Positions 20,752-30,844 of a stretch of 64,000 bases of DNA are shown here, piece by piece. The notes beneath the pieces are model-generated. The model had not been told where the DNA came from. It saw only the letters and a program-made list of their open reading frames with translations, and searched no databases. Location of the stretch: positions 62,001 through 126,000 of the forward strand of contig NZ_JAGGLM010000006.1 of NCBI RefSeq assembly GCF_017874415.1, given 5' to 3'. The DNA comes from Clostridium algifaecis. GTDB lineage: Bacteria > Bacillota > Clostridia > Clostridiales > Clostridiaceae. Within the stretch, counting starts at the first letter, position 1, and the number at the start of each line of letters is the position of its first letter. The translations under genes and the position numbers were made by a program.

Positions 20752-21606
20752 TTATAATTCACAATCTGTTTTGTAATTTCCTATAAATCTAAAATACTGA
20801 CAATCCGATTTTATGCCCTCTAAAGCATCTTTTACATTTTTATCAAGAACATTTCCATAAAAATCTATGTAAAAAAAATATCTCCATGGCTCATTTATAA
20901 TTGGTCTTGATTCTATTTTTGCCATATTTAAATTATTATTTTTAAAATAGCTTAGTATATCATACAAGCTTCCAACTTTATGACTGACTGTAATTACTAT
21001 GCTTATTTTATCCATTTCTTCACTTATATTATTACTTTTTCCGATGATTATAAATCTAGTATAATTATTTTTATTATAGTTTATATTTTCCTTTAATATA
21101 GAAAGTCCATATAGCTCAGCTGCTTTCTTACTTGCTATGCACACCCTGCTCTTTAGCTTAGACTCGCTTATATACTTAGCACTCATAGCTGTACTAAAAT
21201 AAGGTATCATGCTCCAGTTTTTATGTTCCATTAAAAATTTCTTACTTTGAAGGAAAGCCTGGCTATGGGAATAAACTTCCTTTATGTCGCTTAATTTGGT
21301 ACCTTTTACTCCAAGCAGATTGTGATTTATTTTAACGCATTTTTCACCCACTATGTAAAATCCATAATTTCTTAATAAATCATAAACTTCAAGTATACCT
21401 CCTGTTGACGAATTTTCAATAGGAACAACTCCATACTTTATTTTTCCCTCTTCTAGAGCATCAAATACATCTTTAAATTCATTACAACTTATAGCATTAA
21501 TATTTCTTCCGAAATATGCAAGAAGAGCTTCATGGCTAAAAGATGCCTCCACACCATAAAAGCCGACATTACAATTACAAGAATTTTTTAAATTATCCAA
21601 AATCAT
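20752..21606 (-). CDS. pheA: Prephenate dehydratase
   Basis: Converts prephenate to phenylpyruvate for phenylalanine synthesis. The catalytic PDT domain shows VPIENSSTGGI and the conserved NYTRFIIIG. The C-terminal ACT domain, carrying ESRPIINEPWRYFFYIDF, is the Phe-binding regulatory region. No chorismate mutase domain is fused. I start at ATG 21606, whose A overlaps the aroC TGA (TGATG), a coupling arrangement; TTG/GTG codons just upstream are less likely. Confidence 0.95.
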   Translation of the reverse strand: MILDNLKNSCNCNVGFYGVEASFSHEALLAYFGRNINAISCNEFKDVFDALEEGKIKYGVVPIENSSTGGILEVYDLLRNYGFYIVGEKCVKINHNLLGVKGTKLSDIKEVYSHSQAFLQSKKFLMEHKNWSMIPYFSTAMSAKYISESKLKSRVCIASKKAAELYGLSILKENINYNKNNYTRFIIIGKSNNISEEMDKISIVITVSHKVGSLYDILSYFKNNNLNMAKIESRPIINEPWRYFFYIDFYGNVLDKNVKDALEGIKSDCQYFRFIGNYKTDCEL

Positions 21607-22697
21607 CACCAATCCATCATATCAAATATACCTATAGCAGCAACAGCTTCTACCACGGGAATTGCTCTTGGTACTATACAAGGATCATGCCTGCCCTGTA
21701 TCTCAATTAGAGAATCTTTCATATTTTCTATGTCAACAGTATTTTGACTTTTTGAAATTGATGCTGTTGGTTTTATTGCAGTCTTAAAAACTATAGGCAT
21801 ACCAGTTGTAATTCCGCCCAAAATTCCACCATTATTATTAGTTCTAGTTTTTATAACACCATTTTCTAAGTAATACTCATCATTTGCTGTAGAACCATTC
21901 ATAGTAGTCATATTAAATCCTTCTCCAAATTCAACTCCCTTAACAGCTGGAACAGAAAACAACAGATGGGAAATCACACTTTCTACAGAATCAAAGAAAG
22001 GATCACCTACACCTGCAGGAACATTTGCAATACAAGTTTCTATTATTCCACCTACTGAGTCACCCTGCTTCTTTACTTCCAAAATACAATTTTTCATATC
22101 TTTGCCTGATTTTTCATCTATCACAGGAAATTTGTCTCTGGAAAGTTTTTTCAAAATATCTTTATTTACCAAAACAGGATTGAATAAATTTTTATTCTTA
22201 AAATCATCACTGATATTTCCTATAGATTTTATATGACTTCCTATAAATACTCCGTTATTTTCCAGTATACTTTTGCATATAGCACCAGCAAATACAAGAG
22301 GTGCCGTAATTCTTCCCGAGAAATGTCCTCCCCCCCTGTAGTCGTTAAATCCATTATATTTTACAAGGCCAGTATAGTCTGCATGTCCAGGACGCAAAAG
22401 ATTTTTTGTTTTTTCATAGTCCCTGGAATGTGTATCACTATTTTTTATAATTGCACAAAGCGGTGTACCTGTAGTTCTTTCATTAAAATATCCGCTTAGT
22501 ATTTCAAAATCATCTGTTTCCTTTCGTGGAGTCGTAAATTCACTAGTCCCCGGAGCTCTTCTTTTCATCTCATTTCTTATATAATCTAAATCTAGCTTAA
22601 TTCCCGATTTTAAACCATCTATAGTGATTCCTATAGCTTTTCCATGAGATTCTCCAAAAATCGACAGTTTAATTTTGTTTCCAAACATTCCACTCAT
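21606..22697 (-). CDS. aroC: Chorismate synthase
   Basis: Makes chorismate from EPSP using reduced FMN. The 363-residue protein has the signatures GESHGKAIG near the N-terminus, RPGHADYTG and RGGGHFSGR, and the C-terminal GRHDPCIVPRAIPVVEA. An AGGAG site lies 8 bases before the start. It lies between aroA and pheA, and its stop overlaps the pheA start. Confidence 0.97.
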   Translation of the reverse strand: MSGMFGNKIKLSIFGESHGKAIGITIDGLKSGIKLDLDYIRNEMKRRAPGTSEFTTPRKETDDFEILSGYFNERTTGTPLCAIIKNSDTHSRDYEKTKNLLRPGHADYTGLVKYNGFNDYRGGGHFSGRITAPLVFAGAICKSILENNGVFIGSHIKSIGNISDDFKNKNLFNPVLVNKDILKKLSRDKFPVIDEKSGKDMKNCILEVKKQGDSVGGIIETCIANVPAGVGDPFFDSVESVISHLLFSVPAVKGVEFGEGFNMTTMNGSTANDEYYLENGVIKTRTNNNGGILGGITTGMPIVFKTAIKPTASISKSQNTVDIENMKDSLIEIQGRHDPCIVPRAIPVVEAVAAIGIFDMMDW

Positions 22698-22724
22698 AAA
22701 AAATCTCCTATCGTTTTTAATTTA

Positions 22725-23993
22725 TTAAAATTTTTCTATATCTCCGCCTAACTTTTCAAAATCATTCCAGAATCCAGGATAAGATTTTTTTACACAATTC
22801 GCACCATGGATAGTAAGCGTATCTGTACATTTTGATGAAATTGCCGCAAGTGACATCGCAATTCTATGATCGTTAAAACTTGACACACTACCACCATTAA
22901 GATTTTTCTTCCCTTTTATTATAAGTCCATCAGTTTTTTCTACTACATCTGCCCCAATTTTATTTAATTCCGAACTTATAGCCTTTAATCTATCTGATTC
23001 TTTTATTCTAAGTCTTCCCGCATTTATAATTTCAGTTGTCCCGCTGCTTACAGAAGCCAGCGCTGCAACAACAGGAACTAAATCAGGACACTGTGCTGCA
23101 TCAACTACTGTTCCACTAGTTTCAGATTGTGATGCAATTATAGAATCTTCACTAATCTCTATGTTACATCCCATATTTTTAAGTATATCTATTATTGCTT
23201 TATCCCCCTGGTATGAACTTAAATTAAGATTGCTGCAGATCAAGCTTTCTCCAAGTGCTCCCATTGTAAGTAAAAAAGCTGCTTGAGAAAAATCTCCTTC
23301 TACAGTATAATCACAATTTTTATATATTTGGCTGCCATGAATTATAAATTTTTTGTAATTCGAATGTTTTATTTCTATTCCAAATTTTTCTAAAACATCT
23401 AATGTTATATCTATGTAGGGCCTGGATTCAAGTTTAGTAGTGATTTCTATTTCAGAATCACCATTAAGTAATGGAAGTGCTATAAGAAGTCCTGTTATAA
23501 ATTGTGAACTTATATCTCCTCTAACCTTGTATACTTCTGGCTTTAATTTTCCATTTACAGTAAGTGGCAGCTTTCCAAGAGAATTTTTATAATAGATATT
23601 CTGATTTTTAAATATGTTATAATAAACGTCAAGTGGTCTCTCTACCAATTTTCCCCTGCCTGTTAAAATAATTTCTTCACCTATAGTTGCAGCAAGTGGA
23701 ATTATAAATCTCAAAGTAGAACCGCTTTCTCCGCAATCTATATTTTTATTCTTAGCATATAAATTTTCATTGCCTTCTATTATTACGTATTCATCATATT
23801 TTTCAACTACAGCTCCTAAACTTTCTACTGCATTTAAAGTAGCTAATATGTCCTGGGAAAAGTATATATTTCTTATAGTACTTTTCCCTTTAGCTAGAGC
23901 TGCACAAATAATAGCTCTATGGCATCCACTTTTTGATGATGGAACTTTTATATTTCCGCTAAGTTTTTGAGGATGAATTACAACAGTATTCAT
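22725..23993 (-). CDS. aroA: 5-enolpyruvylshikimate-3-phosphate synthase
   Basis: Transfers enolpyruvyl from PEP to shikimate 3-phosphate. The 422-residue protein contains the family motifs [34 protein letters not shown] and [11 protein letters not shown], with the C-terminal [11 protein letters not shown]. Its AAGGAG site fits. It sits 28 bases upstream of aroC. The PEP-site motif with Gly-Glu-Ser-Gly differs slightly from the common GNSGT form, as in many Firmicute-type enzymes. Confidence 0.96.
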   Translation of the reverse strand: MNTVVIHPQKLSGNIKVPSSKSGCHRAIICAALAKGKSTIRNIYFSQDILATLNAVESLGAVVEKYDEYVIIEGNENLYAKNKNIDCGESGSTLRFIIPLAATIGEEIILTGRGKLVERPLDVYYNIFKNQNIYYKNSLGKLPLTVNGKLKPEVYKVRGDISSQFITGLLIALPLLNGDSEIEITTKLESRPYIDITLDVLEKFGIEIKHSNYKKFIIHGSQIYKNCDYTVEGDFSQAAFLLTMGALGESLICSNLNLSSYQGDKAIIDILKNMGCNIEISEDSIIASQSETSGTVVDAAQCPDLVPVVAALASVSSGTTEIINAGRLRIKESDRLKAISSELNKIGADVVEKTDGLIIKGKKNLNGGSVSSFNDHRIAMSLAAISSKCTDTLTIHGANCVKKSYPGFWNDFEKLGGDIEKF

Positions 23994-24014
23994 TTCATGT
24001 CTCCTTATTTCAAT

Positions 24015-24875
24015 TTAATTGATTTTTTTTCTCAAAGTTGAGCTATTTTTAAAAAATTGTTCTAAATCAACTGTATTATTATTTTCAATATCATCTTTAA
24101 TTCTATCCAATGACTTTTTAAATTTTTCTATTTCATCAATTAATTTATCTGAATTCATAGTAAAAAGTTCAGTCCACAATTTAGAATTAATAAATGCTAC
24201 TCTGGTTGCATCCTTAAAGCTTCCCCCTATAAATAATTCAAAATACTTTTTATCAATATTTTGATTCATAAGCGCAGTTGCTATAGCATGCGGAAGCTGA
24301 CTTGTATACGCAATCATACTGTCATGTTCATGTGGAGATATATACTCGACATTTTTGCATCCAAATTTCATTGCCATATTTGCTACAAAATCAATACTGG
24401 ATTTTTTATTTCTTTTGCTAGGAGTTATTATATAATTTGCACCTTTAAATATATCTTCGTCAGCATATTCTATGCCTTTGTATTCCCTGCCAGCCATAGG
24501 ATGTCCCCCTATAAACTGCATACTCTGAGGCAAAAAAGAGTCAACAGAATTCATAACCATCTCTTTTACTCCAGAAGTATCTGTTATAATTACATTTGTC
24601 TTAAAATTTTGAATATTTGCTTTTATAAAATTAATAGTATCATTTGGATAAAGAGCTATTATGACAAAATCCACATCTTTTAGATATTTACCTGGCTCAT
24701 CATATGCAGAATCTATTATTCCCATATGAAGAGCCTTATTTAAAGTTTCAGAATTTTTATCTATTCCAATTATATGTTTAGCATTTAACTTTTTTAATGC
24801 CATAGCATAAGAGGCACCTATTAACCCCAAACCAACAATAGCTATTTTAAAATCAAAGTCACAATCCTCCAACAT
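24015..24875 (-). CDS. tyrA: Prephenate dehydrogenase
   Basis: NAD(P)-dependent oxidative decarboxylation of prephenate to 4-hydroxyphenylpyruvate for tyrosine. The 286-residue protein has an N-terminal Rossmann motif IAIVGLGLIGASYAMALKK. The block FIGGHPMAGREYKG and the catalytic-region HDSMIAYTSQLPHAIATAL are typical. It lacks the C-terminal ACT domain found in some Firmicute homologues. GGAGG precedes the start. It lies between aroF and aroA, so the operon covers both the Tyr and Phe branches. Confidence 0.95.
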   Translation of the reverse strand: MLEDCDFDFKIAIVGLGLIGASYAMALKKLNAKHIIGIDKNSETLNKALHMGIIDSAYDEPGKYLKDVDFVIIALYPNDTINFIKANIQNFKTNVIITDTSGVKEMVMNSVDSFLPQSMQFIGGHPMAGREYKGIEYADEDIFKGANYIITPSKRNKKSSIDFVANMAMKFGCKNVEYISPHEHDSMIAYTSQLPHAIATALMNQNIDKKYFELFIGGSFKDATRVAFINSKLWTELFTMNSDKLIDEIEKFKKSLDRIKDDIENNNTVDLEQFFKNSSTLRKKIN

Positions 24876-24908
24876 TAATTTTCCTCCAATATTTTTTAAG
24901 ATATAATT

Positions 24909-25943
24909 TTATACATTAGCAGAGCTATACACAGGTCTTACTCCTGCTCCTACTAATTTATTTATATCACACATTAAATTTTCAAATCTTTTTGGAGTTA
25001 TAGATTGCTGTCCATCACACAATGCATTTTCAGGATCATTATGAACTTCTATTATAAGTCCATCAGCCCCAACTGCTACTGCAGCTTTAGCAAGTGGTTC
25101 TACCATCCACCATAACCCTGCAGCATGACTTGGATCAACTATTACTGGCAAATGACTTAATTTCTTTATTGCAGGAATTGCACTTAAATCCAAAGTATTT
25201 CTAGTATAATTTTCAAAAGTCCTTATTCCTCTTTCACAAAGTATTACATTTTCATTTCCCTCTGACATTATATATTCAGCAGACATTAAAAGCTCTTCTA
25301 TAGTAGCTGAAAGTCCCCTTTTTAATAATATTGGTTTTCTTGTTTTTCCAAGTTCTTTTAATAGATCGAAATTCTGCATATTTCTAGCCCCTACTTGTAT
25401 TATGTCTACATCTTCAACAAATTTATCTATCATATTCGGAGACATTATCTCAGTAACTATTGGTAATCCAGTTTCTTCTCTTGCTGTCTTTAAAAGATCA
25501 AGTCCTCTAGTTTTAAGCCCCTGAAAACTATATGGTGAAGTTCTTGGTTTAAATGCACCGCCGCGTAAAAATTTTGCCCCACTTTTCTTTACACTCTTTG
25601 CAATTTCAACTATTTGTTCTTCGCTTTCCACAGAACAAGGTCCAGCAATAACTGCTAAATCACTACTTCCACCTATAGATGCACCATTTATATCAACAAC
25701 TGTATCTTCTGGATGAAATAATCTATTTGCCAATTTATAACTTTGTTGAACTTTTAGTACTTTTTCCACATATTCATTTGCCTGAATTTTTCCCACCTCA
25801 ACTTTTGATGTGTCACCTATCAATCCAATAACGCAATAATTCTCTCCATCAGTTACACTTACTTGAAAACCTTGATTTTCTAATTTTCCCTTTAATACTA
25901 AAATCTCTTCCTTTGGTGCATGTGGTTTCATTATAATTACCAT
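24909..25943 (-). CDS. aroF: 3-deoxy-7-phosphoheptulonate (DAHP) synthase, type I-beta
   Basis: Condenses PEP with erythrose 4-phosphate, the entry step of the shikimate pathway. The 344-residue protein has an N-terminal ferredoxin-like regulatory domain of about 70 residues (MKPHAPKEEILVLKGKLE) fused to a TIM barrel. The barrel shows AVIAGPCSVESEEQI, KFLRGGAFKPRTSPYSFQG and LPVIVDPSHAAG. A GGGAG site precedes the start. It is the first structural gene of the aromatic operon and follows the leader peptide and attenuator terminator, so expression should respond to aromatic aminoacyl-tRNA supply. Confidence 0.95.
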   Translation of the reverse strand: MVIIMKPHAPKEEILVLKGKLENQGFQVSVTDGENYCVIGLIGDTSKVEVGKIQANEYVEKVLKVQQSYKLANRLFHPEDTVVDINGASIGGSSDLAVIAGPCSVESEEQIVEIAKSVKKSGAKFLRGGAFKPRTSPYSFQGLKTRGLDLLKTAREETGLPIVTEIMSPNMIDKFVEDVDIIQVGARNMQNFDLLKELGKTRKPILLKRGLSATIEELLMSAEYIMSEGNENVILCERGIRTFENYTRNTLDLSAIPAIKKLSHLPVIVDPSHAAGLWWMVEPLAKAAVAVGADGLIIEVHNDPENALCDGQQSITPKRFENLMCDINKLVGAGVRPVYSSANV

Positions 25944-26061
25944 AGTTAATATTCTCCCATCTTAATTTTATTTTAATTTGTACCTTTAAAAGAGCTCTTT
26001 CATTTTAATATTACTTTATATAAATCAATTTATACTCCGGATTATAAATTGATATAAAACT

Positions 26062-26091
26062 AAAAAAGCAGGGCTCCTAATGAGTCCTGCT
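26062..26091 (-). terminator. Attenuator terminator ahead of aroF
   Basis: On the minus strand a 10-bp stem with one mismatch (arms 26082-26091 and 26067-26076, loop attag) is followed by a T-run. It lies between the leader-peptide stop and aroF. Its 5' arm and loop can instead pair with 26166-26177 inside the leader reading frame, 12 pairs with two G-U. Confidence 0.85.
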
Positions 26092-26140
26092 AATTAAAAT
26101 ACATTAATTACTGTTTTAAGATATATACTCTAAGTACACA

Positions 26141-26302
26141 TCACGCATTTATAATTATTAATCTTCTCATTAGAAACGAATTGAATATTTTTTTATAGAA
26201 AAAATAACCAGCACTAAAATAATAATAGCCCCAGCTAAAACTAAACTCAAAGTAAAAGTTTTTGTTTAATTTTTCAATTCCCTTTCCAATGATATTTTTC
26301 AT
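26141..26302 (-). CDS. Aromatic-rich leader peptide of the aro operon
   Basis: A 53-residue reading frame with GGAGG ten bases before its ATG, located between a consensus promoter and the attenuator terminator. Sixteen residues are Phe, Tyr or Trp; the run NFYFEFSFSWGYYYF followed by GYFFY (residues 15-36) contains fourteen of them. This is the hallmark of ribosome-mediated attenuation: slow decoding of Phe/Tyr/Trp codons would leave nucleotides 126-137 of the frame (26166-26177) free to form an antiterminator. There is no T-box core here. The peptide has no recognised family and is too short for a gene finder to call. Function is inferred from composition, position and the two exclusive RNA pairings. 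Confidence 0.82.
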   Translation of the reverse strand: MKNIIGKGIEKLNKNFYFEFSFSWGYYYFSAGYFFYKKIFNSFLMRRLIIINA

Positions 26303-26341
26303 AATAAATAATCCTCCAAATTTCGTTTATCCTTGTCAATA

Positions 26342-26369
26342 ATTATATCAGTTTAATTTTCTATGTCAA
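26342..26369 (-). promoter_or_regulatory. Promoter of the aromatic operon
   Basis: Perfect consensus boxes on the minus strand, TTGACA (26364-26369) and TATAAT (26342-26347), spaced 16 bases apart. Transcription would begin about 30 bases before the leader-peptide ATG. Confidence 0.85.
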
Positions 26370-26488
26370 TATAAAATTCTAAAATTTTTATTAATTTATT
26401 TTTGATGACCCAAATTCTGAAATAATACTGTATAATGTATAATTATATAAATACTATAAAAACTATTATATTATAGGGAGTGATACGT

Positions 26489-26875
26489 TTGAATAATCTT
26501 TTAAATAAACTTTCATATTATTTTAGAGATTCTTATGGATTTGATAAACTTTCAAAACATTTATATATTGCAGGTATAATACTTTCAATTTTCAGGAGAA
26601 GTTCTCCATTAGGATTTGTATGTATAATATATGGTACCTGGAGATGCTTTTCAAGAAATAAATATAAAAGGTATCATGAACTTCAATCTTACGAAAATTT
26701 TATCGCACCTATAACAAATAAATTTGCCGGACTTACAAATTCAATTAATCAACGTAGATATTATAAAATATTTAAGTGTCCAAATTGTTCTCTTAAAATG
26801 AGAGTCCCAAGACATAAAGGCAAAATCACCATAACATGTAAGAATTGTAAAACAACATTTAAAGGAAGATCATGA
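26489..26875 (+). CDS. Small membrane-associated zinc-ribbon protein
   Basis: Unrecognised protein of 128 residues. A hydrophobic stretch (about residues 26-50, LYIAGIILSIF... GFVCIIYGTW) suggests one or two membrane passes. The C-terminal 35 residues form a zinc ribbon with CPNC and CKNC pairs (KCPNCSLKMRVPRHKGKITI then CKNC). I choose TTG 26489 because the GGGAG site is 7 bases upstream; a GTG at 26480 would overlap that site. It is divergent from the aromatic operon. Related small proteins with DUF-type zinc ribbons are common in clostridia, with no known role. Confidence 0.75.
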   Translation: MNNLLNKLSYYFRDSYGFDKLSKHLYIAGIILSIFRRSSPLGFVCIIYGTWRCFSRNKYKRYHELQSYENFIAPITNKFAGLTNSINQRRYYKIFKCPNCSLKMRVPRHKGKITITCKNCKTTFKGRS

Positions 26876-26974
26876 ATTAATAGATTGCAAAAATGTTCTT
26901 TTAACTTTCCAATATTTATGATAATGTTTATTTATACATTAATGTTATATTTTAATTAAGAAAGGGTGATTTAA

Positions 26975-28813
26975 GTGATTAGAAGAATATTTTCGGCTAT
27001 ATTGATATCTATTTTTATTTCATGTTCAAATGCTTTCATTGTAAACGCACAGCCAAATACCACTACAGCGCCAAAAACGACTTCTGTTGCTGCATCAAAG
27101 CAAACTTCTATAGCTGTAAATATTGATGGTACTATAATGCCGTCCCAATATGTACAACCCTATATAAGCTCAAACTCCATAGTTATGATTCCTCTAAATG
27201 CAATAATTTATAAACTTGAGAATAATCCAACTATGAAGATAGAAAATGGTAATGTAACAATAAAGGATAGCTCAAATACAATAAATTTCAAAAATGGCGA
27301 TAATAAAGTAACTATAAATGATAAAGTTATTACTTTATCTTCTGCTTCTACTATTAAAGATAATATAGCTTTCGTACCTATTCAATTCATAAGCGAAATA
27401 TTAAATAAAACAGTAGATTGGAATAATGATACAAACACAGTTAAAATAAACACTGTATATAAAAATACTGAAAATTATTTTAACAATTCTCAATTATCAG
27501 GTCGTTATAATGATATTTCAGGAAAATTAAATACTTATTTAAATACACTACAAAATACTGATAATTTTCACGGCAGTGTACTTGTAGCTCAAGGTGGAAA
27601 TATACTTCTTGACAAAGGATATGGAATGACAAACTTTGAACAAAATATTAAAAATACACCTCAAACTACATTTCCTATAGCATCAATGACAAAACAATTT
27701 ACTGCTATGGCAATTATGCAGTTAGTCCAAAAAGGTGTTATTACTGAAAATGATACTTTATCTAAATTTATTCCTGATTTTCCAAGGGGAAATGAGATAA
27801 CAATAAAGGATCTTCTAACCCATACTTCCGGTATTATAAATTATACTAATCTGCCAGAATTCTGGAATATGAAAATAAATGATTTAAAAAATGAAAATAA
27901 TATAATTAATTTATTTAAAAATAAACCACTTCAATTTAAGCCGGGAAGTGTTTTCAGTTATTCTAATTCAGGGTATTTTTTACTAGGATATATAGTTGAA
28001 AAAGTAAGTGGAATGAGCTATGAAAATTATCTTAAGAAAAATATTTTTGAACCACTCGATATGAAAAATACAGGTATAGGTTATAATGGAACAGACAAAC
28101 TATATACATCTACAGGTTATACTGGATACTTGGATATATACCCTGTTAGCGATGAAGTATCAATCAATGGTCTCTACGGTGCAGGTGCTTTATATTCAAC
28201 AACAGAAGACCTGTATAAATGGGACAGAGCATTATATACAGAAAAATTAGTAAACAATAAAACAATGAAAAAAATCTTCTCCAAATATGTACAAATTTCA
28301 AAATATGGACCTTATTACGGTTATGGATGGATGTTATCCGACAGCAAATATGGAAAAGAAATCTTTCATGGAGGTAATGTATTAGGTTTTACAAGTAATA
28401 TAGAGAGATATCCAGACAAAGATTTAACAATAATTATACTTACAAATTCCGGTTACTACGATGTAACCTCACTTACAAATGTTCTGGCAGATATATGCTC
28501 TGGAAATAGCTATGAGCTTCCATCAGCAAAAAGAGTGGTAAAAGTTGATAATGATACATTGAAAAAATATGCTGGGAATTACAAACTTGATGACAATCAA
28601 GGTGAAATATCTATAGAAGCGAAAGATACCCATATTTACTGGGAACAAAATAACGGCCAGGTAAAATATGAAATTTTTCCAGAATCACAGAACAAATTTT
28701 TCATGAGAATTGTGAATGCTGAACTAAAATTCGATATAAATAATAAAAATCAAGTTACAGGATTTGAATTATCACAGTCAGGTGAAAATGTACATGCCGA
28801 TAAAATTAAATAA
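26975..28813 (+). CDS. Secreted serine hydrolase of the beta-lactamase/DD-peptidase fold with N-terminal stalk domain
   Basis: A 612-residue exported protein starting at GTG 26975. A signal peptide (to about residue 26, ending VNAQ) precedes a copper-amine-oxidase-N-terminal-like domain (about 45-160), often a cell-wall-associated stalk in clostridia. The penicillin-binding/beta-lactamase-class-C-like domain follows. Its catalytic motifs are SMTK (SxxK), YSNSGY (YxN) and HGG in EIFHGGNVLGF. A C-terminal small domain follows. Such proteins are esterases or D-amino-acid peptidases acting outside the cell; the substrate is not evident. It is a single gene closed by a terminator. Confidence 0.9.
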   Translation: MIRRIFSAILISIFISCSNAFIVNAQPNTTTAPKTTSVAASKQTSIAVNIDGTIMPSQYVQPYISSNSIVMIPLNAIIYKLENNPTMKIENGNVTIKDSSNTINFKNGDNKVTINDKVITLSSASTIKDNIAFVPIQFISEILNKTVDWNNDTNTVKINTVYKNTENYFNNSQLSGRYNDISGKLNTYLNTLQNTDNFHGSVLVAQGGNILLDKGYGMTNFEQNIKNTPQTTFPIASMTKQFTAMAIMQLVQKGVITENDTLSKFIPDFPRGNEITIKDLLTHTSGIINYTNLPEFWNMKINDLKNENNIINLFKNKPLQFKPGSVFSYSNSGYFLLGYIVEKVSGMSYENYLKKNIFEPLDMKNTGIGYNGTDKLYTSTGYTGYLDIYPVSDEVSINGLYGAGALYSTTEDLYKWDRALYTEKLVNNKTMKKIFSKYVQISKYGPYYGYGWMLSDSKYGKEIFHGGNVLGFTSNIERYPDKDLTIIILTNSGYYDVTSLTNVLADICSGNSYELPSAKRVVKVDNDTLKKYAGNYKLDDNQGEISIEAKDTHIYWEQNNGQVKYEIFPESQNKFFMRIVNAELKFDINNKNQVTGFELSQSGENVHADKIK

Positions 28814-28831
28814 TCCTATATGAAAATATAT

Positions 28832-28865
28832 GAAAAATGCATCAGATAAATCTAATGCATTTTTC
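28832..28865. terminator. Bidirectional terminator
   Basis: Arms GAAAAATGCAT (28832-28842) and its complement (28855-28865) lie between the convergent hydrolase and chemoreceptor genes, giving a T-run in both directions. Confidence 0.8.
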
Positions 28866-28874
28866 TATATTATC

Positions 28875-30587
28875 TTAAATTTTAAATTTCTGTACTAAAT
28901 CATTCAGTCTTTGTGCTAGTTCAGCCTGGCTTTGAGCTGTTATGGCTACCTGTTCTGTAGCTTTTTGAGACTCATCAATACCTTCCTGTATTGATTCTGC
29001 ATTTTCCGATGACTTTTGCTCATTTAATGACATATTTTGTATAGCTTCACTTACCTGACCAATAGTCGCAGCCAATTCTTCTGACATAGATGCTATTTCT
29101 TCCGACATTTTACTTACAAACTCAGCATCATTATAGTACTCATTTCCCATGTTTCCAAACATTTCAAGTTGTGGATTAACTTCATTATGTATAAATGTCA
29201 GCACCTCATTACTAGTATTTGATAAATTAGAGAAAGCTTCATTTACTTTTTCTATAGTATCTTGAATTCCCGTAACTGCTTTTGCAGACTCTTCTGCAAG
29301 CTTTCTTACTTCTTCTGCCACTACTGCAAATCCTTTGCCATGCTCACCAGCACTTGCAGCTTCAATAGCTGCATTAAGTGCAAGCAAATTTGTCTGCTCT
29401 GCTATACTTGCAATAGTGCCTGCCATTGTCTTTATATCTTCTACTACTTTTCCATCTTCTATAGCTTTTAATGTTTTTTCTTTCTTTTCTTCATATAATT
29501 TTTGTGTAATTTGTATGGAAGACCTTCCTTTGTTCTGTACATCAATAGCTCTTTCTTTGGATTTATTAGCGCTGTTACTTCCATCCATAGCTTTTTGAGA
29601 TAGTTCATTTACACTTGAATCAATTTCTTCTATAGATGCAGTTATTTCCTCTGATGTGGCACCCGTTTCCTGTATACTGCTTGCTATAACTTTTACCGAG
29701 TTATTGATTTCTTCTGATTTAGATGAAATTTCTTCTGAAGTTGCAGATAATTCTTCACTTGAACTGCTCATTTCATCAGAGTTTTCCATAATAGTTTTAA
29801 TTAAATTTGAAACATTATCCTGCGATACATTAAGTGCCTTAATAGCTTGTCCGAATTCATCTTCTCGTGTTACATCAATTCTTGTAGAAAAGTCAAATGT
29901 GGCAAGTTTCTCTGCCATTCTTTTAATTTCTAAAAGTGGTTTTGTAATATGTTTTGCCATGATAATTCCAATTAAAATTGAAAGGATTAAAATAATTAAA
30001 ATAGTCAAGCTTACAAATATGTATGAAGATTTATACTGTGACACACTGTCATTATAATCATTCGAAGCTAATTTTACATTTAAATTTATATCTTCATCAA
30101 GTATAGAAATCATTTTTGCCCTATATGACTCCGACTTAATAAACTCTTCTTTTGCACCCGAGTAATTTCCCTGTTTAGCTAAATCAATAACCTTTTGCCT
30201 TGAAGTTCTCCAATTTTCCAAATATTGCTCAAATTGTCCAAATAATTTTTTATCTTGTTCAGTTACTATGGTAGCTTTATATTCTGACATTAGTTTGGTA
30301 TCTTTATCTGTCTGACTTTTAATTTCATCTAATATACTTTTCAAATTATCCTTATTTGTTGGATCAATTGAAATAAGCAAATCTCCTCTTATTGTCATTA
30401 AATTTGTTTTCAATCCTTGAAGAATGTTTGTACCTTTCAAATCTACATTATACATATTATTTATATTTCTATTTATTTTACCAATTTTGATAATAGATAC
30501 AGCACCAACTATAACTGTAAATATTGTTACTACAATAAATGCTATCATAAGTTTTTTAAATATTTTTAAATTTTCCAATAATTTCAT
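28875..30587 (-). CDS. Methyl-accepting chemotaxis protein
   Basis: Chemoreceptor of 570 residues. The start at ATG 30587 ([17 protein letters not shown]) has GGAGG upstream; a longer frame has no site. The order is transmembrane segment 1 (about 12-33), four-helix-bundle sensor, transmembrane segment 2 (about 190-212), HAMP domain and signalling domain with the tip [20 protein letters not shown]. It is a clear paralogue of the receptor at 12207-13919. The ligand is unknown. Confidence 0.93.
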   Translation of the reverse strand: MKLLENLKIFKKLMIAFIVVTIFTVIVGAVSIIKIGKINRNINNMYNVDLKGTNILQGLKTNLMTIRGDLLISIDPTNKDNLKSILDEIKSQTDKDTKLMSEYKATIVTEQDKKLFGQFEQYLENWRTSRQKVIDLAKQGNYSGAKEEFIKSESYRAKMISILDEDINLNVKLASNDYNDSVSQYKSSYIFVSLTILIILILSILIGIIMAKHITKPLLEIKRMAEKLATFDFSTRIDVTREDEFGQAIKALNVSQDNVSNLIKTIMENSDEMSSSSEELSATSEEISSKSEEINNSVKVIASSIQETGATSEEITASIEEIDSSVNELSQKAMDGSNSANKSKERAIDVQNKGRSSIQITQKLYEEKKEKTLKAIEDGKVVEDIKTMAGTIASIAEQTNLLALNAAIEAASAGEHGKGFAVVAEEVRKLAEESAKAVTGIQDTIEKVNEAFSNLSNTSNEVLTFIHNEVNPQLEMFGNMGNEYYNDAEFVSKMSEEIASMSEELAATIGQVSEAIQNMSLNEQKSSENAESIQEGIDESQKATEQVAITAQSQAELAQRLNDLVQKFKI

Positions 30588-30809
30588 AATGCAATCCTCC
30601 TTTAGTATATAAATTTTTAGCTTGTTAAATATGTATAATAATAGCAACACTGATTTTATAATTATATCATGGCACAATCATATATTAATAGAGCAAATTT
30701 ATTAATTTTATAACAATTTACTTATAATTTTCTATTTATCATATGATTATATTGAAATTTTAATATTTATTTCCTAATTTATATTTTTAATCCATGTTCT
30801 TCGTCTATA

Positions 30810-30838
30810 TTGACATATTATAGAATCAATCATATAAT
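30810..30838 (+). promoter_or_regulatory. Promoter of the cysteine T-box leader
   Basis: Perfect TTGACA (30810-30815) and TATAAT (30833-30838) with a 17-base spacer. Confidence 0.88.
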
Positions 30839-30844
30839 GTATGA

